Assembly: GCA_019188255.1 (NCBI GenBank)
Contig: JAETXT010000010.1
Coordinates: 124,001 to 188,000 of the forward strand
Reading direction: 5' to 3'
DNA length: 64,000 nucleotides
Source of the DNA: Verticillium longisporum
Lineage: Eukaryota; Ascomycota; Sordariomycetes; Glomerellales; Plectosphaerellaceae
The position numbers were made by a program, and so were the translations under genes. Shown piece after piece: positions 11,329 to 23,171 of this stretch (positions are counted from its first letter, which is position 1; each line of letters begins with the position of its first letter). The notes below the pieces were generated by a model. The model was not told where the DNA came from, searched no databases, and saw only the letters and a program-made list of their open reading frames with translations.

Positions 11329-13756
11329 GCGGTACGGATCTCCCCATCAGCCTGCATACCTTCGGCCCTTTTCTTCACGACCCATGACTTCAGACTGTGG
11401 GGTTAGGATGCGCGTCCGGGCACGACAGCGGGTTTTGACATGGCACAAACTCGCGGCTCGCCGGGCCTGGGATTTTGGGACTCAAGCCCGGATGGCGGGC
11501 ACTGCGCCATGCGGAGTAGAGGCGCAGATGTAAAATTACTTTACTCGATACAGTTGGTTATACGTTTTAAAGCTGTTCTTTACCCAAACTTGTTGAAACC
11601 TACCGACCCCAACCATTTGAATGAAGGATTTGTGGACACAGTGACAAATCCGAATAGCTTAAACACAGCTGGATTCCGCAGCTCAAGTGACCGGCTTGGG
11701 AAACAGAACTACTACAACAGAATCTTACACATATAGGGCCTATGACACTGCTACCCGTCCATCGGGGCGGGGAAGGTCTGCGTGGTGTCTCTTGGCTAAC
11801 AAGCCTATTGGAGCACTTATTTGGTTCTGGATTGTACGATTTTCACCTTAACGGCCTGACCGCCGCGCGGGCACCTCGTACACTAACCGTTGAAGAAGGG
11901 AATGGCTGCTTAACTACCAGGACCAGGCAGCCCCTCCATCTCCTACCCCGCGATCGATGCCTCGGCGTCCCCATGTAAGCCGGACCTCGGCGTGGGGAAG
12001 AGAGAAGAGATCGTGTTAGGCCGTAGAAAGGAGGGGAGAGGGCTCTTGATCGACGGTTCAGGATGTGGGTGGGGCATGGCGGTTGGAGCTTGCAGCGGGT
12101 GGCTTTCAGCGGAGGTACCTACAGAGGAGGCTCAGATGCGAGTGTGGAAGGGAGAAGAGGGGGCAAGGTCATTCGATACACAGTGGGGCACTGTCACCTT
12201 GAAAGTTGCGTCACGCTGAGGCTGGAGCTGGGGTCATCCATCCAAGTGAGGCGGCCTGGTGAGAGAGCATGGCCGCAAGCTTGATGCAAGTATGCGGCTT
12301 GGTGCCCACCAGCCGCTCTTCGGCATGATGACAGGCGTCAGACAGATGCTGCCCAGACGCAGTCAATCTGGACCAACTCCTGCAAGAGACACGAGGCATT
12401 TGCAGCTGGCTTAAGGGCAACTGAGAGGCTGCCCAAGCCCTCCATCTCAAAAGAATCTCCCTGTTGTCGAAAGAAGAAATTTACACCTGTCATTGTTTTT
12501 GCAGCTCCCTGGATCCGGTAGCAGTGTTTTGTTTACTTGTGCTTCAGCTCAACCATATCCCCCTTGGCGAGCCGCGCCTGTGCTCCCATCATGGAGGACG
12601 ATTGTCGGTGTTTTTGTCCCAGCACCGCCCGGGGCATGCATGAACAGCGTCCAGCGTCGCATTCGTCGGCTTGAGTCCATCCAATATGGTGCCATGAAGT
12701 CATGATATCCTGTTGGGGGGCTCGAGATTCGAACACAGCTGGGGAGGAGCTCCATTTTCCCCCGCACCGGCCGGCTAAGGTACCCATCGGTTTTTGGGAG
12801 ACGCGCACTGGCAGGCACTTGCCAGTGACGGGCGAGGTACCTTCCTGCAACGCCAAGCTGAGCAGCCGTAATAGGTGTCTTTGATGTCGTCCAGACGCCC
12901 TGCACCCCTCTCCCGTGTGCGTCAACATCGTCACTTCCTCACCACTTTGAGCGGTGCCCTTGTCGATCATCACTTCACCACTGCCACCTTACTCCCTGCT
13001 ACCCAGTCCTTCCCACCATCTGAGTCGGTTCAATCTTGCATCTTGATCGGCCCTTTTCTCCCCATGGCCTGTCTACATGTACACGAACTGTCTTGCGCCT
13101 CGAGACTCGCTGCCCGACATGGCCGCCTGCAGAGCACCACACGCTGTGTTCCCATGGCTCAGTGTCCCCTAAAATGGCTTCTAGAACCTTATTTGTGATC
13201 GCCAGTGCTTATGTGCAGCTGGTTGCGAATCGACTGAATAATAGCCGACCATTTTACATGGTTCTCAGGCCCACAGCCTCCGAAGGACTGAGTAGCGAGC
13301 CGAATCCTGCTCGGCACTTGGGCGTATTTCGATATTATCGTCAGGCCCGCCTTCATGTTTCCATACACTCTGCAAAGACGAATCAGGTTGTTTGGCATCC
13401 GACTCCCCTTTGCTGCCGCACCCATATCCACCTGCCATCCCTGACTGAGCTCTCCTTGTTCCTCCACCATCCTTGCCCAACCTTAGTCCCCCACGACCCG
13501 GAATCCCCGAAGCTGTCCAGCATTGGGTTATAAGGCCAGTCTTCCTCGACTGCCTTCCAAATCTTGACAACCTGGGTCTTCAGTAGCCACGTCCGTTACA
13601 ATCGGGACCCTTGCAAAGCAACTATCCGAGACTCGACCTTTTCCTGTCAGACAAGATTGCGACGGACCTAAATCTGCATTTACCCGAGGGTTGTATACTC
13701 TAAATTTTGAGCATCATTGGACGACCATTCCTCGGACTGCAAGCTTGACCGGTACC
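11329..13756. other. 2.4 kb intergenic, presumed beta-glucosidase promoter
   Basis: No convincing gene. The right half (12.8-13.7 kb) is pyrimidine-rich with scattered CTTTC tracts, like fungal promoters and 5' UTRs. A GGCTAA (12773..12778), the core of XlnR/Xyr1-type sites, lies about 980 bp upstream of the beta-glucosidase start; a single short motif like this is weak evidence. Confidence 0.45.
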
Positions 13757-16700
13757 ATGAAGCTGACCCTCGCGACTGCCTTGCTGGCAGCCAGCGGGTG
13801 TGTCTCTGCGGGACAACCCAAGCTCAAGGTACGTACTTGCCTCTTTTTCACAAGGAAACCAAACCCGCACCATAATGGTGATTGAGCAGTCGTGCTTTCC
13901 TCAACCCGAATCAAACCCATGCCGTGTTCGCGCATGCCCTTTCGATCGTCTGTTGTGTGTGAACCCACGCTCTTCAAGCATCGCACATAGCACCACTCCA
14001 TCTTCATTTTCGAGCAATTTCGGGCCGCAGAGAGCGGTCTTTCACTTCACCACAATCGTTCATGCCTCGTGCCCCACTGCCATGTTTCTTCCCAGTATTC
14101 TACTTCTGAGAGCCTTGACCACCGTTGTCGACATCTCGTCGCCAAGGCTCGTTGACACGGACTCTGTTTCCCTTGGAATTAATATTCGAAACAATGCTGA
14201 CCAGCATCCTCAGCGCCAGACTAACAGCTCTAGCGAGCTCGCCTTTTCCCCTCCGCACTACCCTTCTCCATGGATGAACCCCCAAGCGACTGGGTGGGAG
14301 GACGCCTACGCCCGTGCCAGAGAGGTGGTAGAGCAGATGACTCTGCTCGAAAAGGTCAACCTGACGACAGGTGTCGGGTAAGCTTCACAGACCCCGTCTT
14401 GCCATCCAAAGTCATCTGACAGAATCCTAGCTGGAGCGGTGATCTCTGCGTCGGAAACGTCGGCTCGATCCCCCGAATCGGCTGGAGGGGGCTTTGTTTG
14501 CAGGATGGCCCACAGGGTATCCGTTTCGCGGACTACGTCTCGTACTTCACTTCGAGCCAGACAGCCGGCGCTACCTGGGACCGAGGGCTTCTGTACCAGC
14601 GCGCTCACGCCATTGGCGCCGAAGGAGTAGCCAAGGGCGTCGACGTCGTCCTCGGGCCCGCCATTGGCCCTCTAGGTCGCCTTCCCGCCGGAGGTCGTAA
14701 CTGGGAGGGTTTCGCCGTGGACCCTTACCTCAGTGGCGTTGCTGTCGCCGAATCCGTCAGGGGCATCCAGGATGCTGGTGCTATTGCCAACGTCAAGCAC
14801 TACATCGTCAATGAGCAGGAACATTTCCGCCAGGCTGGCGAGGCTCAAGGTTACGGCTACGATGTCGACGAGGCATTATCGTCGAACGTTGACGACAAGA
14901 CCATGCATGAGCTTTACCTTTGGCCATTTGCAGACGCTGTCCGTGCTGGAGCCGGCAGTGTCATGTGTTCTTATCAACAGGTGGGGGCAATACCATTCTC
15001 TCCTCTTTCCTTGCAGACAGTGCACTGACCGACCTTTTTTGCCCAAGATCAACAACAGTTACGGCTGTCAAAACTCACATCTTCTGAATGGGCTCCTCAA
15101 GGACGAACTCGGCTTTCAGGGGTTCGTCCTCAGCGATTGGCAAGCACAGCATGCTGGTGCTGCCACTGCCGTTGCTGGACTTGACATGGCCATGCCCGGT
15201 GACACTCGCTTCAACACCGGAGTCGCCTTCTGGGGCGCTAACCTTACCAATGCCATTTTGAACGGCACCGTTCCCGAATATCGGCTCGATGACATGGCCA
15301 TGCGTATCATGGCGGCCTTTTTCAAAGTTGGAAAGACCCTGGACGATGTTCCTGACATCAACTTCTCGTCTTGGACAAAAGACACCATCGGCCCGCTGCA
15401 CTGGGCGGCCCAGGACAATGTGCAGGTCATCAACCAACACGTTGATGTCCGTCAAGACCACGGCGCCCTCATTCGCACCATCGCTGCCCGCGGTACTGTC
15501 TTACTAAAAAATGAGGGATCACTGCCTCTGAACAAGCCGAAATTTGTTGCTGTCATTGGTGAAGATGCTGGCCCTCGCCCTGTTGGTCCCAATGGCTGCC
15601 CTGATCATGGTTGCAATAACGGCACTCTGGCTGCTGGATGGGGATCTGGCACCGCCAGTTTCCCTTATCTCATCACTCCTGATAGTGCTCTTCAGTTTCA
15701 AGCCGTTTCGGATGGCTCGCGATACGAAAGCATCCTCAGCAACTGGGACTATGAGCGCACAGAGGCCTTGGTTTCCCAGGCGGATGCTACTGCTCTGGTT
15801 TTCGTCAATGCAAACTCTGGCGAAGGATATATCAGCGTTGATGGAAACGAAGGTGATCGCAAGAACCTCACTCTCTGGAATGGAGGAGACGAGCTTATTC
15901 AACGAGTCGCTGCGGCCAACAACAACACCATCGTCATCATCCATTCGGTTGGTCCCGTTCTAGTCACTGACTGGTACGAGAACCCCAATATCACGGCTAT
16001 CATCTGGGCCGGCTTACCCGGACAGGAGTCTGGCAACTCTATCGCCGATATTCTTTACGGCCGCGTGAACCCTGGTGGCAAGACACCTTTCACCTGGGGT
16101 CCAACTGTTGAGAGCTACGGCGTTGACGTCCTGAGAGAGCCCAACAATGGCAATGGTGCTCCCCAGAGCGATTTCGACGAGGGAGTCTTCATCGATTACC
16201 GTTGGTTTGACCGGCAGTCGGGTGTTGATAACAATGCATCAGCGCCGAGGAACAGCAGCAGCAGCCACGCCCCAATCTTCGAGTTTGGCTATGGCCTTTC
16301 GTACACAACCTTTGAATTCTCCAATCTTCAGATTGAGAGGCATGACGTTCACGATTACGTCCCTACCACTGGGCAGACGAGCCCTGCGCCGAGATTTGGT
16401 GCTAACTACAGTACGAACTACGACGATTACGTCTTTCCCGAGGGCGAAATCCGTTACATCTATCAACACATCTACCCATACCTCAATTCCTCAGACCCAA
16501 AGGAGGCATTGGCTGATCCTAAATACGGCCAAACTGCAGAAGAGTTCCTCCCAGAGGGCGCTCTTGATGCCTCACCGCAGCCTAGGCTCCCAGCTTCTGG
16601 AGGGCCCGGAGGCAACCCAATGCTTTGGGACGTCATTCACGGTCACCGCGACCGTGACCAACACGGGTAAGGTTGCTGGGGACGAAGTGGCACAGCTTTA

Positions 16701-16923
16701 CGTTTCTCTTGGTGGACCTGACGATCCGATTCGAGTCCTCCGTGGGTTCGACCGCATTCACATCGCGCCTGGAGCCTCGCAAACCTTCCGTGCGGAACTC
16801 ACGCGCCGGGACCTCAGCAACTGGGATGTTGTCACGCAAAATTGGTTCATCAGCCAGTACGAAAAGACGGTCTTTGTCGGGAGCTCATCCCGAAACCTCC
16901 CTCTCAGCACTCGCCTCGAATAG
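13757..16923 (+). CDS. Secreted GH3 beta-glucosidase, frame broken near C-terminus
   Basis: Hydrolyses terminal beta-D-glucosyl residues (cellobiose and related substrates). Exons 13757..13828, 14214..14377, 14431..14980 and 15048..16923. The N-terminus MKLTLATALLAASGCVSA is a signal peptide; the first splice creates LKR, a possible Kex2 site before QTNSSSELAF. GH3 core motifs: TGVGWSGDLCVGN, GPAIGPLGRLPAGGRNWEGF, KHYIVNEQEHFR and the nucleophile Asp in GFVLSDWQ (about residue 292). The C-terminal fibronectin-III-like domain begins after FEFGYGLSYTTF. At 16631..16638 the frame breaks: ...NPMLWDV continues as FTVTATVTNTG only in the next frame, consistent with loss of two bases in an ATCTTC-like stretch. 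Read across the break it is about 887 aa. Left as is, the product loses most of the FnIII domain. No carbohydrate-binding module is seen. Confidence 0.88.
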
Positions 16924-17649
16924 GATTGCTGCTGCGGGCGTTGTGAGACGCAGTATGTGTGTCGGATGGACCCCGACTGTGACCCTGAAATCGAAGTCTG
17001 TGAGGCTATTTGTGGGTATGAGCTAGTTCAGATTGAGGAACTCCCGGCAGCATGGAGAAACCAGGAGCCAAGCGAAGACGAAGGCAATGGACAGCCTGAC
17101 GACGAGACTTCAGACGATAACGAAGGGTTCTCTGGCGACGGCGATCTCTCCGACGGCGAGCTCTCAGACGACGACACGAAGGCTGGACTGCCACAGGAAG
17201 ACGACGGGGGTTCTTCTGACGAAGATGACGAAGATGAATTGTCGAGCAAAGACGCACAACAAGAGCAAGGCAGCCGCCGCCTTCGGTACATGGATCAACG
17301 TGAGACCAATCAGTTGCTCGCGAAGATTTTGACAACCCTTCGTAATATGGACAACACTCGACCGAGACGGTCGATGGAAGACCCCTACCATGATGTTAAT
17401 CGTTCTCGAAAATACTCTGAGGCCACAGACGTAATACCAAATCGGGACTGGCAGTGCCTCCTTGCGCTTTCGAAGGCGGCGGAGGTTGAAAAGGACGATT
17501 TGTCAGAAGTCTATGGTGCTACCTATATGTGCTTGGCAGCTGCACAAGAAGAAGCTGTTGACAGCAGTACATCCTTCCGTGGCAGCATCGTCGAGATTTT
17601 GCGCTTCTACTTAAGCGTGCTAAGGTTGATCGTTCGAGGTCGACCTTGA
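16924..17649 (+). CDS. Unknown acidic, Cys-rich ORF directly after the GH3 stop
   Basis: The frame is open from the base after the beta-glucosidase TAG and is the same frame as the GH3 C-terminus. The first 40 residues hold seven cysteines (CC-x2-C-x5-C-x5-C-x7-C-x3-C), then comes a strongly acidic Ser/Asp/Glu stretch (EDEGNGQPDD, SSDEDDEDELSS) and a helical C-terminal part (RETNQLLAKILTTL; RGSIVEILRFYLSVLRL). The first ATG is 16966 (MDPDCDPEIEVCEAICGY), which would leave the leading cysteines untranslated. No promoter space exists before it. It could be a separate gene with its promoter inside GH3, the 3' end of a gene truncated by rearrangement, or rarely a readthrough extension. I do not recognise the family. 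Confidence 0.4.
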   Translation, partial: DCCCGRCETQYVCRMDPDCDPEIEVCEAICGYELVQIEELPAAWRNQEPSEDEGNGQPDDETSDDNEGFSGDGDLSDGELSDDDTKAGLPQEDDGGSSDEDDEDELSSKDAQQEQGSRRLRYMDQRETNQLLAKILTTLRNMDNTRPRRSMEDPYHDVNRSRKYSEATDVIPNRDWQCLLALSKAAEVEKDDLSEVYGATYMCLAAAQEEAVDSSTSFRGSIVEILRFYLSVLRLIVRGRP

Positions 17650-17859
17650 GCCGTGAGCTGCACTATGGTTCTGCCTGCTTTCCCTTTCGTCTATGACCAC
17701 ACAAGAGATGTGCTACCACCACAATAGTACTAGTAAACATAATTGAAGTATACCTTTTTCCTTCGCCTTCGTGTCCATTGTGACGACTATGGTATCTCAG
17801 GAATTGTAAATGCAATGCTGGAAAGCATGTGAAATGGTGTCAGCGACATGGTGCTCGGG

Positions 17860-19034
17860 CTAACAGCATGAGGCTGCAGAGCCATAGTCTCGCTTGTAGC
17901 CCTCAAGAACCTCGAGGCTGACATCAGAGCCACCACAGACAATGACGACAATGTTCTTATGGCGCCATTCTTTGTCAGTCAAGCCCCGGCCAAGTCTTTG
18001 CCGCAACAGGCCGTTGTAGCAAGCTGCGATTGTTGCGCCGCACGCAACCTCAACCACAAAACGCGTGTCGTCAGCAAATTGCACACAGGCCAGCGCGGCC
18101 TCAGAGTCGTCAACAGCGACACTCTCGAGCTCGGCAGGACCGTCGGCCGTAGCGTTTGTGACTTCGGAAGGGCCGAGGCGGGCCTTGCGCTGGGCCCACT
18201 CCCATGTCTTGGACGAAACGCGGACGGCGCCCAGGCATTTGGCGATGGAGGTGATGCCGGGCAGGGTGACGTGCTCGGCAGCCTCGACGCTGGCGTTGAG
18301 ACCGTCGGCGCCGCGCGTCTCGACGGCGAGGACGGAGGGCCGCCGCGCCTCGGGCCACGGCGGGTTCGAAGAGGCGCGGACGGCCTCGTGCTTCTCGATA
18401 CCTTGGAACAGGCCGTTTAGCAGGCCGCCGCCGCCGACGGAGCAGGCTATGCCGTGGATGGCGCCGGGGGCCTGCCTCACGAGCTCGTCGACAATGGTGG
18501 ACGCGCCGTCCCAGACGTGTGGGTGGTCGAAGGGGGCACGTAGACGGCGTCGTCGCGGCCGGCGACGAGGTTCTCGCGCAGGTGCTTGTCGGCGAGGGCC
18601 CAGTTTGCGCCGACCTGCTCGACCTCGGCGCCGAGGAGACGGAGCTTCGAGACAATGAGCGGGGAGGACGAGGTCGGCGTCACGATTGTGGCGGGCCGGT
18701 TGAGCGCGTGGGCTGACGTGGCGCAGGCCAGGCCCGCGTTGCCGCCGGAGGAGCTGTAGAAATGCAGGTTCTGCCCATCGGGACGGGAAGCTATCTCTTG
18801 TAGCATAAGGTTACCGATACCGCGGGACTTGAACGAGCCTGAGGGCTGGAGGTTCTCAAGCTTAAGGTAGATGTTGCTATGTTTCATATGTCAGGAGGCC
18901 TGCTACGCATGTCATACACAGGGAGCGTGAAGGCCTTGGATAACGTACCAGCCGGCGGCCCGCGACAGGTGAGGCGATGGGATTAGTGGCGTTTCCATCC
19001 ACGGCAGACTTGTGTTGGTGGTTGTAGATCCCAT
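17860..19034 (-). CDS. L-serine dehydratase (PLP-dependent), one-base frameshift
   Basis: Deaminates L-serine (and possibly L-threonine) to pyruvate (2-oxobutyrate) and ammonia. Exon 1 is 19034..18949 (MGSTTTNTSLPWMETPLIPSP...), too short to stand out alone; the intron 18948..18877 (72 nt, GTACGT...ACATAG) joins SRAAG to CNIYLKLENLQPSGSFKSRG. The Lys in SGSFKSRG binds pyridoxal phosphate, and SVGGGGLLNG is the phosphate-binding glycine loop. Near 18532..18536 the minus-strand sequence has C5 where the frame needs C6 (VYVPP then FDHPHVWDG), so the ORF splits at about residue 145. Corrected length about 367 aa, normal for the family. The gene is otherwise fully preserved up to its end GSAASCC. 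The large part around 18.1-18.7 kb is very GC-rich. Confidence 0.88.
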
Positions 19035-20125
19035 TTTTCTTGTCTTTTTCCGATTTACTCGGATGACTGTGAATATGGTATTCGTGAGAATGCGATGTCA
19101 ATGATGTTACAGTGGTTGTTGAACGTCTACTTAAGGCCCACAGCTGGAGGGTCGACGGATGCGCCCTTAGGACGACAGGGCATCGAGAAGTGGGGAGACC
19201 CCGCCGGGGATCGATCTCGAGAGATGTCCGTAGAAGACCTTGTCGTGACGAGAGCACATGTCCATGGTTCGACGGTTTTCGAATGGGGGCTGAAGCCAGA
19301 TATGCCCAATGGCTCACACTCTGGGACGTAGTTGTCGATAGGGTACCTACCCAGGAGGTGTCGACACAAGTTGCAAAGCTCAATCGGGAGAAACTGGTCT
19401 CGCGCTCCATTGACAGACCATCGATCGGGCTGCCCTGCGACGCTAGCGGTTAAAGACCCCGAAGGCGCTATGGGCCGCCCCTGGTTTGGTCACTGAGCGG
19501 CTGTGGGGTGGTTTATCCCAGATACATCGTGCCGCGATCACGCTGTTGCATAGAATTTGACCCCCTACTGGTCAGGCGTCTTCTCTAACATCCACGGGGT
19601 CGCTTCAACGTGCAGCGTGGCGCTTCCCCAATCAGTGTTGGCCGGCCAGCATACTTTCCCTCCGGGTTAAGGGATGTAAGTGCCATCAGTTGCAGTTTTT
19701 TCAACCACTCATAGTCCCCATCTTCACGACAGTCTCTTGCTTACATGTGATACATACTCTCAAGAAGCCTCCCATCTCATACTACGAACGACTTGTCCCC
19801 TCAACAATCACCCCCTTACCTTCCGTCCGGGGCGACTTTCGGGTCGAAGTAATCTTATTCTCGCGGATCGAGATTGACGAACAATCTTTTGAACTGCCTC
19901 GAGTGTATCATCAGTAGCATCTCCCCTGTCCGTCTGGCAGTAGTCCTATAGGTTTAGAAGTTACCAAGCTCATTGCCATGTTGTTGCTTCGTTGATCTCG
20001 AACCCTTTGGGAGTGGCCTCGATGATACTGATCGCCTAAAGGTCTCTGCATACTCATGATTTCAAGGCGCGATTATTGGCCTGACTGGCCTAGGCTACTT
20101 TATATGATAGCCGATACGGACAGAC
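19035..20125. other. Intergenic, serine dehydratase promoter side
   Basis: About 1.1 kb with no recognisable gene. Short overlapping frames on both strands (up to 177 codons on the minus strand, overlapping the serine dehydratase intron and exon 1) lack family motifs. Probably promoter and 5' UTR of the serine dehydratase gene. Confidence 0.5.
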
Positions 20126-20468
20126 ATGGCGATCGGCCACAGCTTCTACCTCTGGCGCGAAGAGAAGGATGACGAACCAGTCTCGGTAGACCGCACCTCA
20201 AAGTGGCTATCAGGGGTATGCGGCGTCTTCAAGCTTTCCTTGTGACATTCAGGTTCCTGGAGATATTTATTTCATGTTTGACGAACCGATCGTCCGCCCA
20301 ATCGTTGACTATATTGAGTCCTTGGCTATATTCAAGTGTTGGCTGTCCTTCCCTTACTGGCTGGATGTCAGACAAGAAGTGAGCATCAAGGTCATGTTGA
20401 GAGCATCTCTATTGGTATGCCGCCTTCTTCTGCTACGGTAGATTGCGGAGTATTCACCGCAGTTATGA
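20126..20468 (+). CDS. Possible small gene or gene remnant
   Basis: ATG at 20126 opens a 30-codon frame (MAIGHSFYLWREEKDDEPVS...) up to a GTATGC at 20216. After a TTCAG at 20252 a 46-codon frame follows (VPGDIYFMFDEPIVRP...LDVRQEVSIK), and a further GT-AG pair (20391..20441) would end it at TGA 20468. The first putative intron is only 37 nt, below the usual fungal minimum, so the model is doubtful. The peptide pieces have balanced, protein-like composition, but I recognise no family. It may be a decayed gene. Confidence 0.2.
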
Positions 20469-20700
20469 GGATATGGGCGTCAAAAAATATCTTTGCCCAG
20501 TCGACATGACTTTGATGGAATGCTTTCGTGCCAGTGCCCCGCCCCCACCCTGAACCTAGATGATGTCATCTAGACAATGCGAACAATTGGGCACGAGGCA
20601 CATTCTCACCTCGTCACCCGACGACTTGTCAATTCGCCTACATCGTCTGCATAACATTGCCAGTGAAGGGGGCCAAGTTTGGACCAAATTTGCAATCAAG

Positions 20701-21901
20701 ATGGCGTCTACCAAGTTCTCCTTAAGTACCAAGGCCAAGGTCAGTGCTCTTTACATACCAGTCCAACCATACCCCTCGCCCAGCTGCTGTCAAGTACTGG
20801 GTTACGTATCGGCTTCCATGAAGGCCTCATCACTCGCGGCAGTGATCGTACCCTGCAGGCTTGGTCCTTTGACTGACACTCTCCCAGCTCTCAAATGGTG
20901 CTACGATCCCGCAAATTCAGCTAGGCCTCTACATGATGTCTGGCAGAGAGGCCACCTCATCCGTCAAATGGGCTCTCGCCGCCGGCTATCGCGGATTTGA
21001 CTGCGCTCAAATGTATCACAACGAGTCTGAGGCTGGGAAAGCTATTCATGACTTTCTTGCGAGCAACGAAAACACGCATGGCTTGACTCGTGAGGACGTA
21101 TTCTACACCTCTAAGTTGGCGAGCAATGGAACGTCGTACGATGCAGTCCGCAAATCGATCAAAGGCTCAGTCAAAGCATCTGGACTTGGCTACATCGACC
21201 TCTTTCTACTTCACAGTCCTTATGGCGGGAAGGAAGCTCGGCTTACGAGCTGGAAGGCGATCGAGGATGCGATTGACGACGGCGAGATCAAGCTAGGCGG
21301 CGTCAGCAACTACGGCTCCAAGCATGTCAGTCTTGTTGAGATTCATCTGCCCAACTCTCGAGGCTAATCGCACCATGTAGATCGAAGAGCTAATGGCATC
21401 GAAGCCCCGTATCCAGCCAGTCATTAACCAAATCGAGGTTCACCCCTTTAACACGCAAACTTCCATCAGGGAGACCTGCGCCAAATACAACATCACCATC
21501 GAAGCTTACGCACCACTGGCACGCGCAATGCGGATGAAACACCCCGAGATTATCCAGCTCTCCAGAAAATATTCGTGCAGCCCGGCCCAGTTACTTGTCA
21601 GGTAGGCTTTTGATTGCCGGACAGTTCTTGGTGATGCACGTCATTACATGCCATGCGCTAACAGGACGCTGCAGGTGGTCTTTGCAGCATAATATGGTCA
21701 CGCTGCCGAAGAGCTCTCGCAAAGAGCGTCTCATTGAAAACGCCAACGTCAATGGGTTCCAGATATCGGATGACGATATGGCGGTCATGAACGCCCTTGA
21801 CGAAAATCTTGTAACTGACTGGTAAGTGGCAGCATTTTTTCCAATCCGAAGAGCAGCCCTGAATGACAGTTTGATACAGGGATCCTACAGATGCTCCCTG
21901 A
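20701..21901 (+). CDS. Aldo-keto reductase
   Basis: NAD(P)H-dependent carbonyl reductase with a TIM-barrel fold; the substrate cannot be told from sequence. Five exons: 20701..20739, 20888..21325, 21381..21601, 21675..21821 and 21880..21901, with introns of 148, 55, 73 and 58 nt, giving about 288 aa. All junctions restore the family: [26 protein letters not shown] (catalytic Asp and Tyr), FYTSKL (catalytic Lys), DLFLLHSP (catalytic His), [17 protein letters not shown] and LPKSS for the cofactor site. The last exon encodes only DPTDAP after VTDW. The first exon is 13 codons. It is intact. Similar fungal genes are stress-response or xylose/glycerol-type reductases; which one is inferred only. 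Confidence 0.87.
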
Positions 21902-23171
21902 ACGTGATGGCGGCGGCTAGAATCACACGAGTCCGATTATGCATAAATTAGTGCACGTATATGGACTTCAGAATGATACATAGAGGCCTGGTTAAGACCT
22001 GTGCGCGGTCGCAGAATCCCTGCATCATCCATTGCCAACTTAGCATTCTACGGGTATTCCATCTTCGTGCTCATCGTGCCCCATCACAGTGTTGCAATAC
22101 GGAGATTTGCCACGATTAGCAAATTTTGTCCCGTGATTAATTCTAGAATCAGCCAAGGCGAATTTCCAAGCTTGCCTATGCATCGGAACTCTGTACATAG
22201 TTGGGCTACAGAGTGCGGACCTCGGAGCTTGAGGACTTGACAACCCTTGGGACGATTTCCGCCAAGGTCATGTCGATAAAGAGCTCAATCATGCTCGTCA
22301 GAATTCGAAACTGAACGTACTTGGGGAAGTATTAGAGGACATATGAAAGCAATATCGAGTGATATCGCAATGGCTACCATAGCTGGGTCGAATCGATAGA
22401 TCACTTCGTTTCGGTGAGATCCTGTTGAACCATCTTCGAACGTACAAGATACAGAAAGTAGTAATTGAACACGATTGGCCATGGTCTGCGTGAGGCATCT
22501 TATGTGAGACTTGCTTAATGCTGAGCAATGGGAGACAACGGCAGAACTGATCTGAAGAAACCAAACTAAAGCCGTGTAATGAACGAGACCTCTTAACCTG
22601 GCCCCAGTGTGTGTTCCGGTCAAGAAAAGTGCACTGAATATTTTCACTTACCTTCTCCAAAGAAAAGCCAGAAAATGGCCCATGTTAGTAGGATCAGCGT
22701 TCAGGAAAGGCAAAGCGGCCATTTGCCTTGGTTCAATAGCATTTTTTGAGGTAACTATTACGGTCACCCCTAGAAGGACTTAGTGGCAGCCCTCACATGG
22801 TCAGTGTGATCCCGCACGCCGATGATGTCTTTCCAAACCATGATAAGTATAAACCCAACTGATCATTATAGTTAAATTAGTCAATGCATAGTTTCAAAGT
22901 TACTGCATCAAATTTGGGGACATCGTGACTGAAATCACATCGTATCTGGAAGACGTGGCTGTTGATCATATTTCGCAGAATATTCTGTATTTGTGCTTCA
23001 TAGACAAGATTCATGATCGCTGCTGGTTGCTAGTGTTGTCAATCTGAGCTCGGATGATACGCGACTCTCTGACTTCACCAAGTTGCAAGGCTGCAGTCAT
23101 CCCCGCCAAGCAAAACATCGCAACACCGCTCACATAGACTCTGAACAAAGTTGTTAAAAGAAACGCCTCCC
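21902..23171. other. 1.3 kb intergenic, relatively AT-rich
   Basis: Lies between the converging 3' ends of the aldo-keto reductase and the membrane protein. The section 22.7-23.0 kb is clearly more AT-rich than its surroundings. No recognisable coding sequence; minus-strand frames of 120 codons at 22285..22660 overlap in two frames and have no motif. Confidence 0.5.

Noticed and set aside
12718..12745. tRNA T-arm-like TTCGAAT on the minus strand
   Set aside because: The bases on either side do not pair into a T stem and no D or anticodon arm can be drawn.
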